This document shows, piece by piece, positions 8,137 to 17,336 of a stretch of DNA of 64,000 bases. The notes beneath the pieces were generated by a model, which ran no database searches, was not told where the DNA came from, and saw only the letters and a program-made list of their open reading frames with translations. The DNA is from Akkermansiaceae bacterium (GTDB lineage: Bacteria; Verrucomicrobiota; Verrucomicrobiia; Verrucomicrobiales; Akkermansiaceae). Numbering within the stretch: position 1 is the first letter of the stretch; each line of letters starts with the position of its first letter. The position numbers and the translations under genes were made by a program. The stretch spans positions 1 to 64,000 of the forward strand of contig SUVL01000009.1 of assembly GCA_015062005.1 (NCBI GenBank), in the 5' to 3' direction.

Positions 8137-9239
8137 CAGTTGATATTCTTGTTCAGTTTTTCGACGTGGGGCGGAGGTTCATCGGAAATGATGGTGGCCA
8201 CCCAGGAAAGGTCGCGGGAGTTTTCCAGTGCCAGCTTGATGAGCACCATGATGGGTACTGCCAGCAGCATGCCGACCGGTCCCCACACCCAGCCCCAGAA
8301 GAGCACAGCCAGCAGCACTACAGAGGTTGCAATGCCGAACTGCTTGCCCAGGAAGATGGGCTCGATTCCATTACCAATCATGAAGTTAATGCCGACATAG
8401 CAGAAGGTGATGATGGCGGCATCACCCCAGCCGCCCATGAGCAGCGCCATGATGATGGGCGGAATGGCTGCCACAATGGAGCCGATGGTGGGGATGTAGT
8501 TGAGCAGGTAAGCAATGAGCCCCCAGAGGAAGGCAAATGGTACATCCATGGCAGCGCAGCAGGACCAGGCCATGGCACCGGTGGCGGCGCTGGCGATTGT
8601 CTTGATGAGCAGGTAGCGCTGAATGCCGCGCAGGGCCACAGTGAAATCTTCCTTGCCCTTGGTGCTGTTTGGCAGGCGGTGCAGGTTGCGCTTGAAGAGC
8701 TTGGCCTCTCCCAGCATGAAGGTCATGAGCACCAGCACCAGGGTGCAGGTGGTCACGAAGGATATGGCCTGCCCGGAAATCGTCTGAATCAGTGCCACGA
8801 GCTGCTGCATATCGAAAATCTCCTGTGGGGAGCTCACCAGGGCTCGCGCCTGTTCCTCCAGCCCGAAATTTCCCAGCCATGCCATCAGCTCGTTGTACTT
8901 CTCCACCATGCGGGCGGTGAAGTCGCCCTGCAGGGTTTGCTTCATATCCGCAGCCAGGAATTTGATGATGCTGGCCACGCCGAACAGGATGCCGCCATCT
9001 GCAATGACTGTGGAAGTAACGGCCAGCCAGTGCGGGAAATGGAGGTATTTGCTCAGCAGTTTGGTGATGGCATAGCTGATGATAGCCAGGAACCCTGCCA
9101 TCATGATGGGCAGCAGCACGCCGCGGGCTGCCTGCAAGCCCAGGATGACAATCACCGCTCCGGCTGCTGTGAGCAGGAAGCGGGCTCCTTCGCCGAAATA
9201 GTTCGGCTGCGTGTTCTGGTTTTCAGGTTGGTCTGTCAT
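8136..9239 (-). CDS. AI-2E/PerM-family membrane transporter
   Basis: 367 residues, with the hydrophobic plan of the PF01594 family: paired N-terminal helices (FLLTAAGAVIVILGLQAARG, then PIMMAGFLAIISYAI), a soluble middle section, and a cluster of C-terminal helices containing GLIAYLLNYIPTIGSIVAAIPP and FLGKQFGIATSVVLLAVLF. Family members have been linked to export of small molecules, autoinducer-2 or Na+/H+ exchange, so the substrate is open. Here the gene overlaps lysA by one base, which hints at a link with lysine or diaminopimelate, though this is inference from gene order only. Confidence 0.85.
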   Translation of the reverse strand: MTDQPENQNTQPNYFGEGARFLLTAAGAVIVILGLQAARGVLLPIMMAGFLAIISYAITKLLSKYLHFPHWLAVTSTVIADGGILFGVASIIKFLAADMKQTLQGDFTARMVEKYNELMAWLGNFGLEEQARALVSSPQEIFDMQQLVALIQTISGQAISFVTTCTLVLVLMTFMLGEAKLFKRNLHRLPNSTKGKEDFTVALRGIQRYLLIKTIASAATGAMAWSCCAAMDVPFAFLWGLIAYLLNYIPTIGSIVAAIPPIIMALLMGGWGDAAIITFCYVGINFMIGNGIEPIFLGKQFGIATSVVLLAVLFWGWVWGPVGMLLAVPIMVLIKLALENSRDLSWVATIISDEPPPHVEKLNKNIN

Positions 9240-9250
9240 AGGACTCCGTC

Positions 9251-9279
9251 ATTCTACACAGCAACACCCGCCAATTCAA
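9251..9279 (-). promoter_or_regulatory. Promoter of the AI-2E transporter-lysA unit
   Basis: Minus strand TTGAAT (9279-9274), 17 bp, TAGAAT (9256-9251). The transcript should begin about five bases before ATG 9239. The -35 box sits inside the dyad at 9262-9297. Confidence 0.55.
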
Positions 9280-9297
9280 GAGGAATTGCGGGTGTTG
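9262..9297. promoter_or_regulatory. Large inverted repeat across the AI-2E transporter promoter
   Basis: CAACACCCGC-C-AATTC (9262-9277) pairs with GAATTGCGGGTGTTG (9283-9297) with one bulged base. No T-run follows it on the minus strand, and on the plus strand it is followed by A's, so a standard terminator is unlikely even though it lies between two genes. It covers the -35 region and could be an operator or a hairpin that ends the upstream lyase transcript. Confidence 0.45.
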
Positions 9298-9324
9298 ACA
9301 AAAAAACGCATAGGAACTGTAAAA

Positions 9325-10479
9325 TCAGCTGCCGGACTTCAATTTCTGCACTGCGCGATGCATGGCTTGCAGTCCTTGTTCCAGAATCTCCGGGGAGGTG
9401 GCAAAGTTCAGGCGTACACTCTGCGGGGAGCCGAATCTGGCGCCGTCGTCCAGGAATACATCTGCCTTTTCCAGGAAGAACCGGTGCGGTGATTCCACGC
9501 CCAGGGCGGAGCAGTCAATCCAGGCCAGGTAGGTGGCTTCCTGGTGGCACAGCTTGAGCCCAGGTAGTTCGCGTGCTATGAAGTCATGCAGGAACTGCCA
9601 GTTGCGGCGCAGGGTGCGGATGAGCTGCTTGTGCCATTCCCAGCCATCGCGGTAGGCTGCCAGGGCGGCTGCGTAGGCGAACACGTTGAGTGTGGGCAGA
9701 GTGTGCCCCTGAATTCTGCGGATGGCGGCCAGCAGCTCCGGGTTAGGCACTGCCATGAAAGTGAAGCAGATACCGGCGAGGTTGAAGGTCTTGCTCGGAG
9801 CACTCAGCATGACGACTCTGTTGAGCTGCCTGGCCGGGAGGTTCAGTGCGGTGAAATGCTTCAAATCATCATCAAGCACAAGGTCGCAGTGAATTTCATC
9901 TGAGCAGAGTATCAAATCATGACGTTCACAAAAGTCACCCAGGCGCAGAATATCCTCCTTGCTCCATACGCGCCCCAGCGGGTTATGCGGGTTGCAGAGC
10001 AGGAACATCCTCGTATTGGGGGTGACGGCGGCTTCCATACCCTCCCAGTCGAACTCCCAGTGGCCGTTCACCTTGATATACGGCACCTGCAACAAGCTGC
10101 ACCCGGCGTCTTCATGGCAGTGCAGCATGGGCGGATAAACCGGTGTGCACACCATCACCTCGTGTTCCGGTCGGGGGCAGACGGTGCGGGCTGCCAGGGT
10201 GAAGGCCGGCACGCAGCCGGGGATGGCATGCAGCCACTCCAGCCGCGGATTCTGCACCCCGTGCATGGTGGTGAGGTAGCCGCAGATAGCTTTCTTCAGT
10301 TCATCGGTCATGAAGGCGTAGCCGTAGAACCTGTGGTTGAGCCGCTGTTGCAGGGCGTCTACTACACATGGTGGTGACTCGATATCCATGTCCGCAATGC
10401 CGAAAGGCAGCGGCCCCTGTAAATCCCATTTGATATTGCCGGTCTCGCGGCGACTGTCGGTTGATGCAAAGCGTATCAT
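9325..10479 (-). CDS. MalY/PatB-type PLP-dependent C-S lyase or aminotransferase
   Basis: A fold-type I PLP enzyme of 384 residues. The N-terminal PFGIADMDIESPP and the HRFYGYA segment are hallmarks of the MalY/PatB group, whose members cleave cystathionine or cysteine (beta-lyase) and sometimes act as aminotransferases. The PLP lysine is K230 in SAPSKTFNLAG, and SDEIHCDLV carries the Asp that contacts the pyridine nitrogen. The frame extends upstream to a GTG at 10506, but the likely -10 box overlaps that codon, so ATG 10479 is preferred. The probable role is methionine/cysteine metabolism, possibly with H2S release. The substrate is not decided by sequence. Confidence 0.85.
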   Translation of the reverse strand: MIRFASTDSRRETGNIKWDLQGPLPFGIADMDIESPPCVVDALQQRLNHRFYGYAFMTDELKKAICGYLTTMHGVQNPRLEWLHAIPGCVPAFTLAARTVCPRPEHEVMVCTPVYPPMLHCHEDAGCSLLQVPYIKVNGHWEFDWEGMEAAVTPNTRMFLLCNPHNPLGRVWSKEDILRLGDFCERHDLILCSDEIHCDLVLDDDLKHFTALNLPARQLNRVVMLSAPSKTFNLAGICFTFMAVPNPELLAAIRRIQGHTLPTLNVFAYAAALAAYRDGWEWHKQLIRTLRRNWQFLHDFIARELPGLKLCHQEATYLAWIDCSALGVESPHRFFLEKADVFLDDGARFGSPQSVRLNFATSPEILEQGLQAMHRAVQKLKSGS

Positions 10480-10504
10480 AGCCTGCCTGCTTTTGTACGC
10501 ACTC

Positions 10505-10533
10505 ACACTAGCAGATTATTTGTCCCGGAACAA
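10505..10533 (-). promoter_or_regulatory. Promoter of the MalY/PatB-type gene
   Basis: Minus strand TTGTTC (10533-10528), 17 bp, TAGTGT (10510-10505). It overlaps the upstream GTG, which favours the downstream ATG at 10479. Confidence 0.4.
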
Positions 10534-10636
10534 GTAGAAAACAGTGCGCGTTGTCATAAACGGGCTGCGGAGGCATGGGCGGCAATACGTGTCAAGCGTG
10601 GGTTTCGTCCTTTCATGAAAATTGCCGCTGAAATAG

Positions 10637-10669
10637 AAAAGCCCCGCAGTGTGTGACCGCGGGGCTTTT
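10637..10669 (-). terminator. Terminator of the RND operon (bidirectional)
   Basis: AAAAGCCCCGC (10637-10647) pairs with GCGGGGCTTTT (10659-10669), giving T-runs on both strands. It lies 17 bases after the pump stop codon. Confidence 0.85.
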
Positions 10670-10685
10670 GTGTGAAGGTTGAGCC

Positions 10686-13600
10686 TTATGCCTCGTTCTC
10701 CTGGGCTTCGAGCAGGGCGTACGCCTTCTCTTCGTCCGGGTCGGGACCGTGGTGCCCCTTCTCGATTCTGGAGCGGAAAAGCTTCATGATGAACACGAAG
10801 GAGCAGGGGATGAAGAACACACCCAGTGCGGTGGCAATGGACATGCCGACCACCACCACGATGCCGATGGAGTTGCGGGCCAGGGCGCCGGAGCCATTGG
10901 CCATCACCAATGGCACGCAACCGAGGATGAAGGCAAAGGAGGTCATCAGAATCGGGCGCAGGCGCATGCGCGCAGCGGTCACGGCGGCATCCAGCAGGCT
11001 CTGGCCTCTCTCCATTTGCAGCACGGCGAACTCCACGATGAGAATGGCGTTCTTGGCGGCAAGACCCACGAGCATCACCAGACCAATCTGGGCATACATG
11101 TTGAGGTCCATGCCCACCATCCAGAGCCCGAGGAAGGCGCCGAGCACGGCGATGGGCACGGTCAGGAAGATAGCCAGAGGCAGGGTCCATTTCTCATACA
11201 GAGCGGCCATGATGAGGAAGGCGAACACGGCAGAGAGGGTGAAGATGGAGCCCAGGCCCAGGCCGTCCTGCACCTTCTTTTCCTGGAAACTCATGTCCAC
11301 GTATTCAATGGCAAACTTGGTGGTGTCCATGGTGCTGGCGAACACCTCTTCAATGGCAGCCATGGCCTGTGCCGTGGAGCATCCCTCTGCCGGGGATACG
11401 GAAATCTTGGCGGCGTTGTAGTTATTGTTGCGCCACACGAACTCCGTGTCAGCGATGTCCTTGATGGTGACGAGGGTGCTAAGCGGCACGGAATCGCCCT
11501 TGGCATTGCTCACATAGAAGTTGGCAATCTGCTCCGTGTTGGTGCGGCTCACACCGGCCGCCTGCATGTAAACCTGCCACTGCTGGCCGAACTGCGTGTA
11601 GTAGTTCACGAAGCTGGAGCCGTTGAAGCACTGCAGCAGCTGGTTGGCTGCGGCGTAGTCCACACCCTGGGCAAGGCACTTCTCCTTGTCGATGGCGATG
11701 CTCTTCTGCGGCACCTGCGGCAGCATCATGTCGGATGCCTTTGCAATGTGGGGGTGCGCCATGAGCGCAGCCTCGAAGCGCTGGGCCTGCTCATACAGCG
11801 GGCCCACGCCCTGGCCGTCCAGGTCTTCCAGCGCCAGGGCAATGTCGCTGCCCACGCCCACACCGGGAATGGCAGGCGGGCTCACCAGGAAGCTCACGCC
11901 GTCCACGCCGCACATGGCGAGCTTGGCCTGCACGCGCTTCTGCACGTCATCGGCCGAGGGAATTTTGCCGTTTTCCATGACGGGGCGCTCGGCATAGGGT
12001 TTCAGACAGGCGAAGAAGGAGAGTGCATTGGTGGTCTGCACACCGATGACAAGGTTCATGCCGATGATGGACACGGCGAAATCGGTGGTGGGTTCCTCCA
12101 GCAGGACTTTTTCCACCGGCTTCACCTGCTCGGTGAGACGCTGCAGGGACACACCGGGCTTGAGGATGACACCGCCGATGAGGAAGCCCTGGTCTTCTGC
12201 CGGCAGGAAACCACCGGGAACCTGCTTGGATACCGGGATGATGCAGGCCGTGATGCCGGCCAGCAGCGCCATGGACACCGTCAGGTGGCGGCAGAGCCAC
12301 CCGCAGGCGGCGGCAAACTTCTCAGAGAAGGCATCGTAGGCGCGGTTGAAGGCGTTGTAGAACGGGGTGAGCAGGGAGCGGTGCTCCTTCTTGGGTTTCA
12401 GCATGAGGGCTGACAGGGCCGGCGAGAGGGTCAGAGCGTTGAATGCCGAAATGAGCATGGATACGGCAATAGTCACGGCAAACTGCTGGAACAGCGTGCC
12501 GGTGATGCCGGGCAGAAGCGCGGTGGGCAGGAACACGGCAGCCAGCACCAAGGCAATAGCCACTACCGGGCCGCTCACTTCCTTCATGGCCGCGAAGGTG
12601 GCCTGGCGCGGGGTCATGCCGTTTTCCATGTGTGCTTCCACGGCTTCCACCACCACGATGGCGTCGTCCACCACCAGGCCGATGGCCAGCACCATGCCGA
12701 GCAGGCAGATGGTGTTCAGCGAGAAGCCCAGCATGGGGAAGAAGATGAAGGTGGTCACCAGCGATACCGGCACGGCAATGAGCGGAATGAGTGTGGCGCG
12801 CCAGCCCTGCAGGAAGATGAATACCACCAGTGCCACCAGTACCATGGCTTCAAAGAGCGTGTGGGCAATTTCGGAGATGGAGTCGCGCACGGTGGTGGTG
12901 GTATCCAGGGCTACGAAACCGCGCATGCCTTCCGGCATCACCTTGGATTTTTCATCCAGCAGGGCTTTCACGCGGTCAACCGTTGCAATGGCGTTGGAAC
13001 CGGCAGCCTGGTAGATGGCGATGGCGGTGCCGGGGCGGCCGTTGATTCGGCTGGCCAGCGAGTAGCTCTGGGCGCCAAGCTCAATTTGCGCAATATCTTT
13101 CAGATACACCGCCTGGGTGCCCTGCTGGCGCACAATGATGGAGTTGAACTCATCCACCGAGGTCATGCGGCCCTGGTTGCGGATGGTGTAGGTGAATTCC
13201 TGGCCATCGGGCATGGGCTCGGCACCCACGGCACCACCGGGGTTGATGGCGTTCTGCGTGCTCACGGCATTGTATACCTCGCCCACGGAGATTCCCTTCT
13301 GGGCCATCTTGTCAGTATCCAGCCAGATACGCACGGCAAAGCGGGCACCGAATACCTGTACGTCGCCCACGCCTTCTACGCGCTTGAGCGGGTCCACCAG
13401 GTTCAGGAAGGCGTAGCCGGTGAGGCTCACGGGTTCGAAAAAGCCCTCAGGAGAATCCAGTGCATAGAGCATGAGCGGAAGCCCCGAGGACTGCTTGATG
13501 GTGATACCCATCTGGGACACCATGGCGGGCAGCTGGCTGGTGGCCTGGCTGTAGCGCATGTAGGTGTTCTGCTGGTCAGTGTTGGGGTTGGACCCTGCCT

Positions 13601-13883
13601 CGAAAATCACGTTGATGCTGCAGGAACCGTTGTTGGAAGAGGTGGAGTTCATGTAGTCCATCTTTTCCACGCCTGAGAGCTGCAACTCAATGGGAGTTGC
13701 CACGGATTCTGCCACCTCGGTGGCATTGGCACCGGGGTAGGCGGCGCTCATGGCAATGGTCACGGGAGCAATGTCCGGGTACTGGGCAATGGGCAGTGCC
13801 ATCATGCTGATAAGACCCAGCAGGGTGGTCACTACGGCAATAACACCGGCAATGATGGGATGCTTGATGAAAAACGGTGACAT
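10686..13883 (-). CDS. RND efflux pump, HAE1/AcrB family inner-membrane subunit
   Basis: A 1,065-residue proton-driven exporter of the AcrB/MexB family. The N-terminus MSPFFIKHPIIAGVIAV is typical, as is the pattern of one helix, a large periplasmic loop, six helices, a second loop and five helices. The proton relay is present: D406 and D407 in GLVVDDAIVVVE, and K944 in LAAKNAILIVEF. Drugs, bile acids or lipids are possible substrates. The gene follows the adaptor gene after 23 bases on the same strand. No TolC-like outer-membrane factor is encoded nearby, so the channel must be supplied from elsewhere. Confidence 0.95.
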   Translation of the reverse strand: MSPFFIKHPIIAGVIAVVTTLLGLISMMALPIAQYPDIAPVTIAMSAAYPGANATEVAESVATPIELQLSGVEKMDYMNSTSSNNGSCSINVIFEAGSNPNTDQQNTYMRYSQATSQLPAMVSQMGITIKQSSGLPLMLYALDSPEGFFEPVSLTGYAFLNLVDPLKRVEGVGDVQVFGARFAVRIWLDTDKMAQKGISVGEVYNAVSTQNAINPGGAVGAEPMPDGQEFTYTIRNQGRMTSVDEFNSIIVRQQGTQAVYLKDIAQIELGAQSYSLASRINGRPGTAIAIYQAAGSNAIATVDRVKALLDEKSKVMPEGMRGFVALDTTTTVRDSISEIAHTLFEAMVLVALVVFIFLQGWRATLIPLIAVPVSLVTTFIFFPMLGFSLNTICLLGMVLAIGLVVDDAIVVVEAVEAHMENGMTPRQATFAAMKEVSGPVVAIALVLAAVFLPTALLPGITGTLFQQFAVTIAVSMLISAFNALTLSPALSALMLKPKKEHRSLLTPFYNAFNRAYDAFSEKFAAACGWLCRHLTVSMALLAGITACIIPVSKQVPGGFLPAEDQGFLIGGVILKPGVSLQRLTEQVKPVEKVLLEEPTTDFAVSIIGMNLVIGVQTTNALSFFACLKPYAERPVMENGKIPSADDVQKRVQAKLAMCGVDGVSFLVSPPAIPGVGVGSDIALALEDLDGQGVGPLYEQAQRFEAALMAHPHIAKASDMMLPQVPQKSIAIDKEKCLAQGVDYAAANQLLQCFNGSSFVNYYTQFGQQWQVYMQAAGVSRTNTEQIANFYVSNAKGDSVPLSTLVTIKDIADTEFVWRNNNYNAAKISVSPAEGCSTAQAMAAIEEVFASTMDTTKFAIEYVDMSFQEKKVQDGLGLGSIFTLSAVFAFLIMAALYEKWTLPLAIFLTVPIAVLGAFLGLWMVGMDLNMYAQIGLVMLVGLAAKNAILIVEFAVLQMERGQSLLDAAVTAARMRLRPILMTSFAFILGCVPLVMANGSGALARNSIGIVVVVGMSIATALGVFFIPCSFVFIMKLFRSRIEKGHHGPDPDEEKAYALLEAQENEA

Positions 13884-13906
13884 GGTTGATAAAGTGGTGT
13901 GTGTGT

Positions 13907-16870
13907 TTACTCGTACTGGGGAAGAACCTTGACCGGTTCAGCGGTGACGGAGGGGGTCACGGTCTTGGTCGGTTCATAGATGAAAGGAATGGGGGTAAGC
14001 TTGTTGACGGGGGCCTTTGCTGCTTCATTGGCGGCAAAGACCTGTGCGGCCATCATGGAGCCTTCCACCACGACCGGCGTTTCCGTCACGCTTTCAAAGC
14101 CCATGTTTTTGAGACACATGGCCATGAGGGAGTTGAAGCCCTGCCCGAAGGCAATGAGGTCCAGTTCATCCTTGGCCCCGGCCTCGCGGAGTACGAACTC
14201 GCGGAAATCGGCAGCTGCTTTCTTGCGCAGGAGCAAATCGCCCCAGTCGCTCACGCCGGCTTCAGCCAACGCGCTTTCTGGAATAGGGGCCCCGGCCTGC
14301 TTCTCCAGAAGTTCCCGGAAGTTGCTGACTCCTGCCTGCTTGAGAATCAGATCCCCCCAGCTGGATACCTTGGCCCCGCCCAGAACCAGGGCTTCCAGGT
14401 TGGGCGCCTGTGTCTTGGCCAGCATCATGCCGGCCACCACGGTGCGGTTGGGTTCCACCACCTGCATGGGCTGTACGTATTCTTTGCCGTCGCCATTGTC
14501 GAGTTTCAGGTTGATGATGGGACCCTTGGTGATGGGGAACATCTGTGGCGTGTTGTCGGGTTTGAGCAGGATAATCAAATCCATGCCCTTGGCGAATAGA
14601 GGCGCACGGGCGGGCACGAGGCAGGCGTTGGGAATGGGCGACATCTTGGCCCGCACCGTTACCGCCATGCCACTTCGGAGCATGGCATTGTCATTTTCCA
14701 CATGGCCCACCACATCGAGGGTGCCGGTGCTGGTGCTCAGGGTGTTGTTTGCTGTGACCACATAGCCCTTCTTGGGATAAACCGCATTATCATCGAGAAT
14801 GAGCTCGAATTCCTGCTTCGGCGCCTTGTCGGGGTTGGCCTTGCGCACGCGGTAGTTGGCAAAGCCCTGCATGGCTCCGCGGCCGCTCATGCCGAAATCC
14901 ACTCGGATGGGATCCACCGAGGAAAGGGTGACCAGGGGGGTGGGGTCGCTGGGACTGACCAGCGCGCCGATGGAGGGCTTGTGAATGCCGATGCGCCCAT
15001 CGAACGGAGCGGTGACGGTGGTATAACCCAGGTTGATTTCCGCCTGGTGCACCGCCGCCTGCATCTGGGCCACGGTGGCATCTGCCTTGCGCACGGCTGC
15101 CTCATTGGTGGCCACAAGGGTTTCGCTGTCTGTCACGACCTTGTCGGAAACGGCTCCCGGGGTGGATTCGCGGAGCTTGATGTAGCGCTCCAGGTTCTGG
15201 CGGCTCATGGTGAGCTGGGCTTCTGCCTGCGTCTTTGCGGCCTGGGCGGCTGTGAGGTTGGCCCGGGCTTCATCCAGGGTGGCCTGGTAGGGTGCCGGGT
15301 CGATGGTGAAGAGCACGTCGCCCTTCTTTACCAGGGAGCCATCCTTGAAATGCTTCTTGAGGAGGAATCCGCTCACCTGGGGGCGGATGTCGGTTTCATC
15401 TACACCGCGCAGCGTGCCGAACCAAGTGCCGGTCTCGGCAACATCCTGCTGGAGCATCTTGCTGATTTTAACCGGGAAGGGGGGCAGGGTGGGGCTGGCA
15501 TCGGGATTGGGGGCTTTTTCCTCGCTGGCTTCCTTTTCTGCGGTGACCAGGGCGGGGTTGGGCGCCGGCTTGAAGGTGAAGGGCTCGGTCTTGATGGTGG
15601 CGGGCTTTTCATCCTTGCCCAGGCGGCTGTTGGCCGAGGAGATGTTCACTGCGTAAATGGCGTTTTCTGCATCAGTCACCACCAGTGCTTCTTCCGGATT
15701 CTGGTAGCCCATTTCAGCGAGCTTATCCACCAGCGAGATGGAGCCATAGTCGGTGACGGCCACCATCGTCTGGGTGGAGTGGTATCCGTTCTCCTCGTTG
15801 ATTTTCAGGGAGTATTCGCCTTTGATATGAACCGGCACCATGTGCGGCTGGCTCTGCTTGTCCACCACCACGATGAAGTTGTTGAGCAGCACGTTTCGGA
15901 TGGCGGCCCTGGGCACCAGGTAGGCCTTGGCGGTTTCCAGCGGAATCTTCACGCGCACCGGCATGCCGCCGCGCAGCACATTGTCCGGGTTGGGGATGAT
16001 GCCTTCCACATTCACCAGGCCGGAGGGCGTGAGCACGCTGTCCATGGCTACCAGTGTGCCCTTGTGGGGGAGTGCCGTGCCATCTTCCATGAGCAGCTGG
16101 AACTGCGGGGCTGCCGGGGCATCCGGACTGTTGGTGCCGATGTTGCCGTATTTGCTGAAAATGTTGAGCAGATGGTCCCCGTTCACGGAGAAATCCACGC
16201 GGATGGGGTCGATGGAGGTGATATTAGCCAGGTTTGAGGCTGGGTTTACCAAGTCGCCGATGGAGACGTTGGCCGTGCCCATGGTGCCATCGTACGGTGC
16301 GCGGATGACGGTGTAATCCAGGTTAATCCGGGCTTTGTTCACCGCAGCTTCCTGCTGGCCGATCTGGGCCTCGGCTGCCTGCACCTGGGCCTGGGCGGCC
16401 TTCAGGGTCTGCTGGGCATCGGAGAGGTCTTTTTCTGATATAGAACCGGAGGTCACCAGCTGGGTGTAGCGCTTCACGTCAAGTTCGGCCTTGGCCGCGG
16501 TGGCCTGGGCGGAGGTGAGACTGGCCTGCGCTGCCAGCAGATTGGCCTTGCAGCGCTCCAGCTCTGCCTCAAAGAGTTTCGAATCGATGCGGAAGAGGAC
16601 ATCCCCGGCTTTCACCCGCGTGCCTTCCTGGTATTCCTGGGAAATGAGGAAGCCGGTGATGCGGGGGTGGATGTTGGTGTCCTGTTCTCCTCGCAGGTAG
16701 CCGAACCACTCACCGTAGTCGGTTACTTCCTGGTAGCGGAGATTGAATACCTTGACAGCGGGCGCATTGTCTTGAGCCGCGGCCTGGGTGTCGTTGCCGG
16801 GCTTGCAGCCTGGCAGAACTGCCAGTGTGCATCCACCCAGGGCGATAGCCAGAATCGTGTTGCGTGTCAT
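13907..16870 (-). CDS. Tandem-duplicated RND periplasmic adaptor lipoprotein
   Basis: 987 residues, more than twice the normal length of about 380-400. A signal peptide ends in the lipobox LPGC (Cys22). Two complete adaptor modules follow. Module 1 (about 38-400) contains YGEWFGYLRGEQDTNIHPRI, an alpha-hairpin, and the lipoyl return YTVIRAPYDGTMG. Module 2 (about 464-790) contains TGTWFGTLRGVDETDIRPQV and YTTVTAPFDGRIG. Each ends with the DPIRVDF beta-barrel segment. The last 170 residues hold helical repeats built around WGDLIL/WGDLLL and FRELL/FREFV, which I do not recognise. Adaptors normally assemble as six copies around a trimeric pump, so this protein could supply two modules per chain. 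It lies in an operon with the pump. Confidence 0.9.
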   Translation of the reverse strand: MTRNTILAIALGGCTLAVLPGCKPGNDTQAAAQDNAPAVKVFNLRYQEVTDYGEWFGYLRGEQDTNIHPRITGFLISQEYQEGTRVKAGDVLFRIDSKLFEAELERCKANLLAAQASLTSAQATAAKAELDVKRYTQLVTSGSISEKDLSDAQQTLKAAQAQVQAAEAQIGQQEAAVNKARINLDYTVIRAPYDGTMGTANVSIGDLVNPASNLANITSIDPIRVDFSVNGDHLLNIFSKYGNIGTNSPDAPAAPQFQLLMEDGTALPHKGTLVAMDSVLTPSGLVNVEGIIPNPDNVLRGGMPVRVKIPLETAKAYLVPRAAIRNVLLNNFIVVVDKQSQPHMVPVHIKGEYSLKINEENGYHSTQTMVAVTDYGSISLVDKLAEMGYQNPEEALVVTDAENAIYAVNISSANSRLGKDEKPATIKTEPFTFKPAPNPALVTAEKEASEEKAPNPDASPTLPPFPVKISKMLQQDVAETGTWFGTLRGVDETDIRPQVSGFLLKKHFKDGSLVKKGDVLFTIDPAPYQATLDEARANLTAAQAAKTQAEAQLTMSRQNLERYIKLRESTPGAVSDKVVTDSETLVATNEAAVRKADATVAQMQAAVHQAEINLGYTTVTAPFDGRIGIHKPSIGALVSPSDPTPLVTLSSVDPIRVDFGMSGRGAMQGFANYRVRKANPDKAPKQEFELILDDNAVYPKKGYVVTANNTLSTSTGTLDVVGHVENDNAMLRSGMAVTVRAKMSPIPNACLVPARAPLFAKGMDLIILLKPDNTPQMFPITKGPIINLKLDNGDGKEYVQPMQVVEPNRTVVAGMMLAKTQAPNLEALVLGGAKVSSWGDLILKQAGVSNFRELLEKQAGAPIPESALAEAGVSDWGDLLLRKKAAADFREFVLREAGAKDELDLIAFGQGFNSLMAMCLKNMGFESVTETPVVVEGSMMAAQVFAANEAAKAPVNKLTPIPFIYEPTKTVTPSVTAEPVKVLPQYE

Positions 16871-16894
16871 ATAATTTGGTTGGTTTGAAAGGAA

Positions 16895-17317
16895 TCAGGT
16901 GCAGGAGCGAATCAGAATCATGATGCCGATGAGGGCGAAAATGACCATCCCCATGCCGATGTTGCTCTCTTCCGGCTGGGCTTCGTTGGCAGGCTTGCGC
17001 ACAGCGGGGCGGGGCTGCAGCCGCTCGCGCAGGGTATCAACCGGTGCTTTCCCTGCCGTGGTCAGGGGTGGCGGGGTGGTATAGACCCGCTCAGGGGCTG
17101 GCTGCGAATCGGCCCATGGCTGCGGGGCTGGCTGCGGGTGGTCGGAAACAACTGGCGGCGGGGTGGGCAGGGGGGAGTGGTGCTGCTCCGCGAAGGCGCG
17201 GGCTCGTTCCTCCTGCTCGCGAATCATGGCGTTGAGCTTGTGAACCAGCTGGGCTGACATGGCCTCCAGGGCCAACCGCTGCGATTCGGTGCTCACCTGT
17301 TGTTCTTCCAAAGACAT
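16895..17317 (-). CDS. Small protein with C-terminal membrane helix
   Basis: 140 residues from the ATG at 17317. The frame is open further upstream into the preceding gene, but that extension is proline-rich noise. The N-terminal half is helical and charged (QRLALEAMSAQLVHKLNA, then REQEERARAFAEQ), the middle is proline-rich, and the C-terminus is a single hydrophobic helix (GMVIFALIGIMILIRSC), a tail-anchor layout. It sits between the 189-residue protein and the adaptor with gaps of 19 and 24 bases, so it is part of the RND operon. No family was recognised. A helper or assembly role for the pump is a guess from position. Confidence 0.6.
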   Translation of the reverse strand: MSLEEQQVSTESQRLALEAMSAQLVHKLNAMIREQEERARAFAEQHHSPLPTPPPVVSDHPQPAPQPWADSQPAPERVYTTPPPLTTAGKAPVDTLRERLQPRPAVRKPANEAQPEESNIGMGMVIFALIGIMILIRSCT

Positions 17318-17336
17318 CGTTCGCGGTGTTGTAAAA

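Noticed and set aside
9262..9297. Ordinary rho-independent terminator for the MalY/PatB-type gene
   Set aside because: No T-run follows the hairpin on the minus strand; the T's precede it. Listed as a dyad instead.
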